DNA from: Butyricimonas faecalis
Lineage (GTDB): Bacteria > Bacteroidota > Bacteroidia > Bacteroidales > Marinifilaceae
Direction of reading: 5' to 3'
Length of the DNA stretch: 64,000 nt
Assembly: GCF_003991565.1 (NCBI RefSeq)
Contig: NZ_CP032819.1
Coordinates: 4,650,001 to 4,714,000 of the forward strand
The position numbers were made by a program, and so were the translations under genes. The notes under the pieces were generated by a model. That model had not been told where the DNA came from, did no database searches, and saw only the letters and a list, made by a program, of their open reading frames with translations. Shown in pieces: positions 61,716 through 64,000 of the stretch (position 1 is its first letter; each line of letters opens with the position of its first letter).

Positions 61716-63047
61716 TCAATCCAGAAGGCTTACCAGCTCCTTCTTCATTTCATCGTCTATCTTGCGGTACCGGGCAAAGGCACGGCTACCCTCAGAGTGC
61801 CCGGACATGGAGGCAATCAGGTTCGGGTCCTTGACCTGCTTGTACAGGTTCCCGATGAAAGTCTTCCTCGCCGTGTGGGTGGTGGCCACCTCGTACAATG
61901 GTCGTGCCACATCCTCGCGCGTCTTCGGGTCGAGCACCCTGACCATGCGGTCGATTTCCACGTATTTGAGAATCTCCTTTATTTTCTTGTTGTAGCCGAA
62001 ATGCGAGAATCTCGGGAGCAGCGCTTCTTCCAGGTCCTTGTACCTTTCCAGTATATCCAAAGCCTTTTGATTAAGAGGGACCCGTACCGTGCACGCATGT
62101 TCCAACTTGGTCTTTTGGGGAATGTACTCAACGCAACCGTCCACGATATTCGCCTTGGTCAGCCGGTTCAGGTCACTGACACGGCAACCGATCAGACACT
62201 GGAACATGAAGATGTCACGATAGACCGGATAGCTGGCACCCATGCCGCTTAAGTCGGCATAGTACACCTTGTCCCGTTCTTCAAGCGTCAGGTAGAACGG
62301 GTCACCGTACATGGGCTGCGCGATCTGGTACTGGTCGAAAGGATTATTTCGTGTAAGGCCACGTTTGATGCACCATTTGATGACGGTGCGTATGCGGTAC
62401 AGGCTTCCTGACATGCTGTTCTCGGAACGTACCTGCTCGACATTGCGGCGGACCTCGTTCTGGTAAAACACGGGATACATGTCAACATACTTGTGCTCCT
62501 CCTGCAGCCAGAATTTGAAATCCCTTATGTCATCTGCCGTGATGGAGTCAATGCAAAGATGGAAGCCCCTCTGGTGCATGACCTCGTGGCGAAAACGCTC
62601 GTAACGGAGTACCTTGTTGAGATTATCAAGATGATGTTTCCGGCTCTCGAACGCAAGTGGGGTCTCGTCAACATATTTTTGTATCTGGTATGACAACAGG
62701 TATTCCTCTGCCTTGTTGCCGCCCCTTGCATTGATGTTGGGGTGATGGTATTCTTCTATCAGTCCCTTGAGCCAGTTCCCGTCAACTCCACGGCTGTATT
62801 CCCTGGTGATCAGGTGGGTAATTTGCTGGATATCCCTGTCGAAAGCGTTCTTCTTCTCTTCCGAGACAAGAGCCACACGTGGTTTGTAGCCTTGTCTCTC
62901 CGGACTCCAATGGTTCGGGTTGATGGACAGCTCGCTCGCGGCCTTTATGTCCACACCACCGATATCCCGGACACGGAAATAGACCCGGGCAAGATCCGTC
63001 ACGTTGTTTTTCGCCGATGTTTTTCTGATAAATGCTGTTACTTTCAT
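61716..63047 (-). CDS. tyrosine-type site-specific recombinase (integrase)
   Basis: A 443-residue tyrosine recombinase. Catalytic residues are all visible: first Arg in LIGCRVSDLNRLTK, Lys in PQKTKLEH, His-x-x-Arg in TTHTARKTFIGNL, His in SMSGHSEGSRAF and Tyr in ARYRKIDDE. A close paralogue follows upstream (63061 to beyond the window), whose last ~60 residues are nearly the same. Tandem recombinases typically both act in integration of these elements. Confidence 0.9.
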   Translation of the reverse strand: MKVTAFIRKTSAKNNVTDLARVYFRVRDIGGVDIKAASELSINPNHWSPERQGYKPRVALVSEEKKNAFDRDIQQITHLITREYSRGVDGNWLKGLIEEYHHPNINARGGNKAEEYLLSYQIQKYVDETPLAFESRKHHLDNLNKVLRYERFRHEVMHQRGFHLCIDSITADDIRDFKFWLQEEHKYVDMYPVFYQNEVRRNVEQVRSENSMSGSLYRIRTVIKWCIKRGLTRNNPFDQYQIAQPMYGDPFYLTLEERDKVYYADLSGMGASYPVYRDIFMFQCLIGCRVSDLNRLTKANIVDGCVEYIPQKTKLEHACTVRVPLNQKALDILERYKDLEEALLPRFSHFGYNKKIKEILKYVEIDRMVRVLDPKTREDVARPLYEVATTHTARKTFIGNLYKQVKDPNLIASMSGHSEGSRAFARYRKIDDEMKKELVSLLD

Positions 63048-63060
63048 GTATATATCCTCC

Positions 63061-64000
63061 TCAGTTTATCATTTCTACAAGTTTTCGTTTCATGTCATCA
63101 TCTATCGTCCGGTAACGCCGGAAGGCCCTGCTGCCTTCTACGTGGCCTGACATAGAGGCTATCAGGTTGGGGTCCGGCACCTGCCGGTACAGGTTGCCTA
63201 CAAAGGTCTTGCGTGCCGTGTGGCTGCTGGCCACTTCGTACAAGGGCTTCTGCACGGTGTTGTAGCCGTGCGTGTCAAGAATGGTCACCATGCGATCAAT
63301 GCCACAATGTTTCAGCAGTTCCCGTATACCTAGATTGTAAGTATTGATGGGCTTGAACGGAAGCAGCTTGCCGGTATTCCCGCTATAGCGTTCCAGTATT
63401 CTGACCGCCTTTTCATGCAATGGGACCCTGACGGTTTTCGCCTGACACTTCTTTGTCTTTTGAGGCATATACTCCAGAAAACCGTCCTTGATGTTCTCCT
63501 TGGTCATCCTGTAGAGATCACCGACACGGCAACCGACATAACAGTGGAACACGAAAATGTCCCGGATGACAGCCAGTTTCGGGCAATCGCTCAGGTCTGC
63601 GTCGTACAGGACATTCCTCTCTTCAGATGTGAGATAGAACGGGTCGCCGTATGTCGGCTCCTTGCATCCATAGACAGCATAGACTTCGTTGTCGGAATAC
63701 TTCATTCTCTTGCACCAGTGCAGGAACGTGCAGAAAAGGTTCATGGTATTGATGACGGTCGTGTTGGATAGAGGCTTGGGCTTGTGGTTGATGAGCATAC
63801 GGGGAGTGTAAAAGTCAGGATACTCCTGGCGGAGCAGGTACTCGTTGGCGACGTACTCCCTGAAGTCGTTCATCTGCCCCAGGGTGACAGTTTCAACGAA
63901 GAGCGTGAAGTCAGTATCGCCCAATAATTCACGCCGGTACTCGTGATACCTGGTCATCGTTCGCTCGAAGCGGACAATGTGCTCCTTGGTTCTTTCCGCG
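63061..64000 (-). CDS. second tyrosine recombinase (5' end beyond the window)
   Basis: At least 312 codons, and the frame stays open to the window edge, so the start lies outside; the ATG at 63957 is internal. Catalytic motifs: VGCRVGDLYRMTKEN (Arg), PQKTKKCQ (Lys), SSHTARKTFVGNLY (His-x-x-Arg), SMSGHVEGSRAF (His), RRYRTIDDD (Tyr). It shares its catalytic half with the 61716-63047 recombinase, so the two are duplicates. 13 nt separate the two genes. Confidence 0.9.
   Translation of the reverse strand, partial: AERTKEHIVRFERTMTRYHEYRRELLGDTDFTLFVETVTLGQMNDFREYVANEYLLRQEYPDFYTPRMLINHKPKPLSNTTVINTMNLFCTFLHWCKRMKYSDNEVYAVYGCKEPTYGDPFYLTSEERNVLYDADLSDCPKLAVIRDIFVFHCYVGCRVGDLYRMTKENIKDGFLEYMPQKTKKCQAKTVRVPLHEKAVRILERYSGNTGKLLPFKPINTYNLGIRELLKHCGIDRMVTILDTHGYNTVQKPLYEVASSHTARKTFVGNLYRQVPDPNLIASMSGHVEGSRAFRRYRTIDDDMKRKLVEMIN

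Larger units (their letters stand above)
40900..64000. mobile_element. mobilizable integrative element with defence cargo (right end beyond the window)
   Basis: All genes from 40981 to the window end run leftwards: two tandem tyrosine recombinases, an unknown gene, an HTH protein, DUF3987, DUF6371 and a MobV relaxase form a typical Bacteroides mobilization/integration core. Nine defence-type genes follow as cargo. No type IV secretion genes are visible, so transfer would need a helper. The left end is estimated from the gene-free region; neither att site was located. Confidence 0.65.

Noticed and set aside
1..64000. CRISPR array or rRNA operon
   Set aside because: No regularly spaced direct repeats of 25-40 nt and no rRNA-like sequence were noticed on either strand.

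Overview
The window is Bacteroidales DNA, possibly Odoribacteraceae (Butyricimonas/Odoribacter-like); the genus is an inference. Supporting evidence: SusC/SusD and FecR/ECF-sigma gene sets, DUF4369/TlpA lipoproteins, a Mfa/FimA-type fimbrillin operon, DUF5053/DUF6371/DUF3987 genes, and many promoters of the Bacteroidetes type (TTG, 18-20 nt, TAnnTTTG). No rRNA, intact tRNA or CRISPR array was seen.

1-9.4 kb is ordinary chromosome: the start of nhaA, an EFR1-type flavodoxin/ferredoxin, a nucleotide-sugar epimerase, mtaB, a small DUF3791/DUF3990 toxin-antitoxin-like trio, lpxB, an AlbA_2 protein, and hcp divergent from a Crp/Fnr regulator with a perfect 7-4-7 palindrome between them. 9.4-21.3 kb is one cell-surface-signalling transport locus read leftwards: ECF sigma, orphan antitoxin-like gene, FecR, SusC with an STN domain, SusD, two uncharacterised lipoproteins and two TlpA-like thioredoxin lipoproteins. 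No glycoside hydrolase is present, so the substrate is unknown. 21.4-23.7 kb holds lgt and an MBL-fold hydrolase.

24.1-31.8 kb is a fimbrial operon (OmpA/DUF3575, DUF5119, two fimbrillins, DUF4906 tip-like protein). Just upstream is a 21-bp perfect inverted repeat around 126 bp, with a -7 box inside pointing away from the operon. This looks like a phase-variable invertible promoter captured in the OFF orientation. 31.8-35.4 kb has a regulator/membrane-protein pair, ogt, gene remnants, DUF5053 and a promoter-plus-terminator transcript candidate.

At about 35.46 kb a 3' fragment of tRNA-Pro marks the left end of integrated DNA that continues to the window end. The first module (35.5-40.1 kb) has a tyrosine integrase (whose first catalytic Arg looks replaced by Trp), an excisionase-like protein, a II/X-type replication initiator with a large hairpin behind it, and a Bro-N protein. 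The second module (about 40.9-64 kb) is a mobilizable element: two tandem tyrosine recombinases, an unknown protein, HTH, DUF3987, DUF6371, a MobV relaxase, and defence cargo.

The cargo is the most interesting part. Nine tightly packed leftward genes (55.6-41.0 kb) appear to share one promoter whose -7 box sits between the arms of a 17-bp perfect palindrome: Xre controller, m5C methyltransferase, McrB-like GTPase, LlaJI-type nuclease, YobI-like NTPase, AlbA_2/ATPase protein, SIR2, HerA and Vsr. The first four resemble a LlaJI-like restriction-modification system, SIR2-HerA is a known abortive defence pair, and the methyltransferase and its natural repair partner Vsr lie at opposite ends. A promoter-led, hairpin-rich, gene-free stretch (40.58-40.86 kb) just past the end of this cargo is a candidate noncoding RNA.
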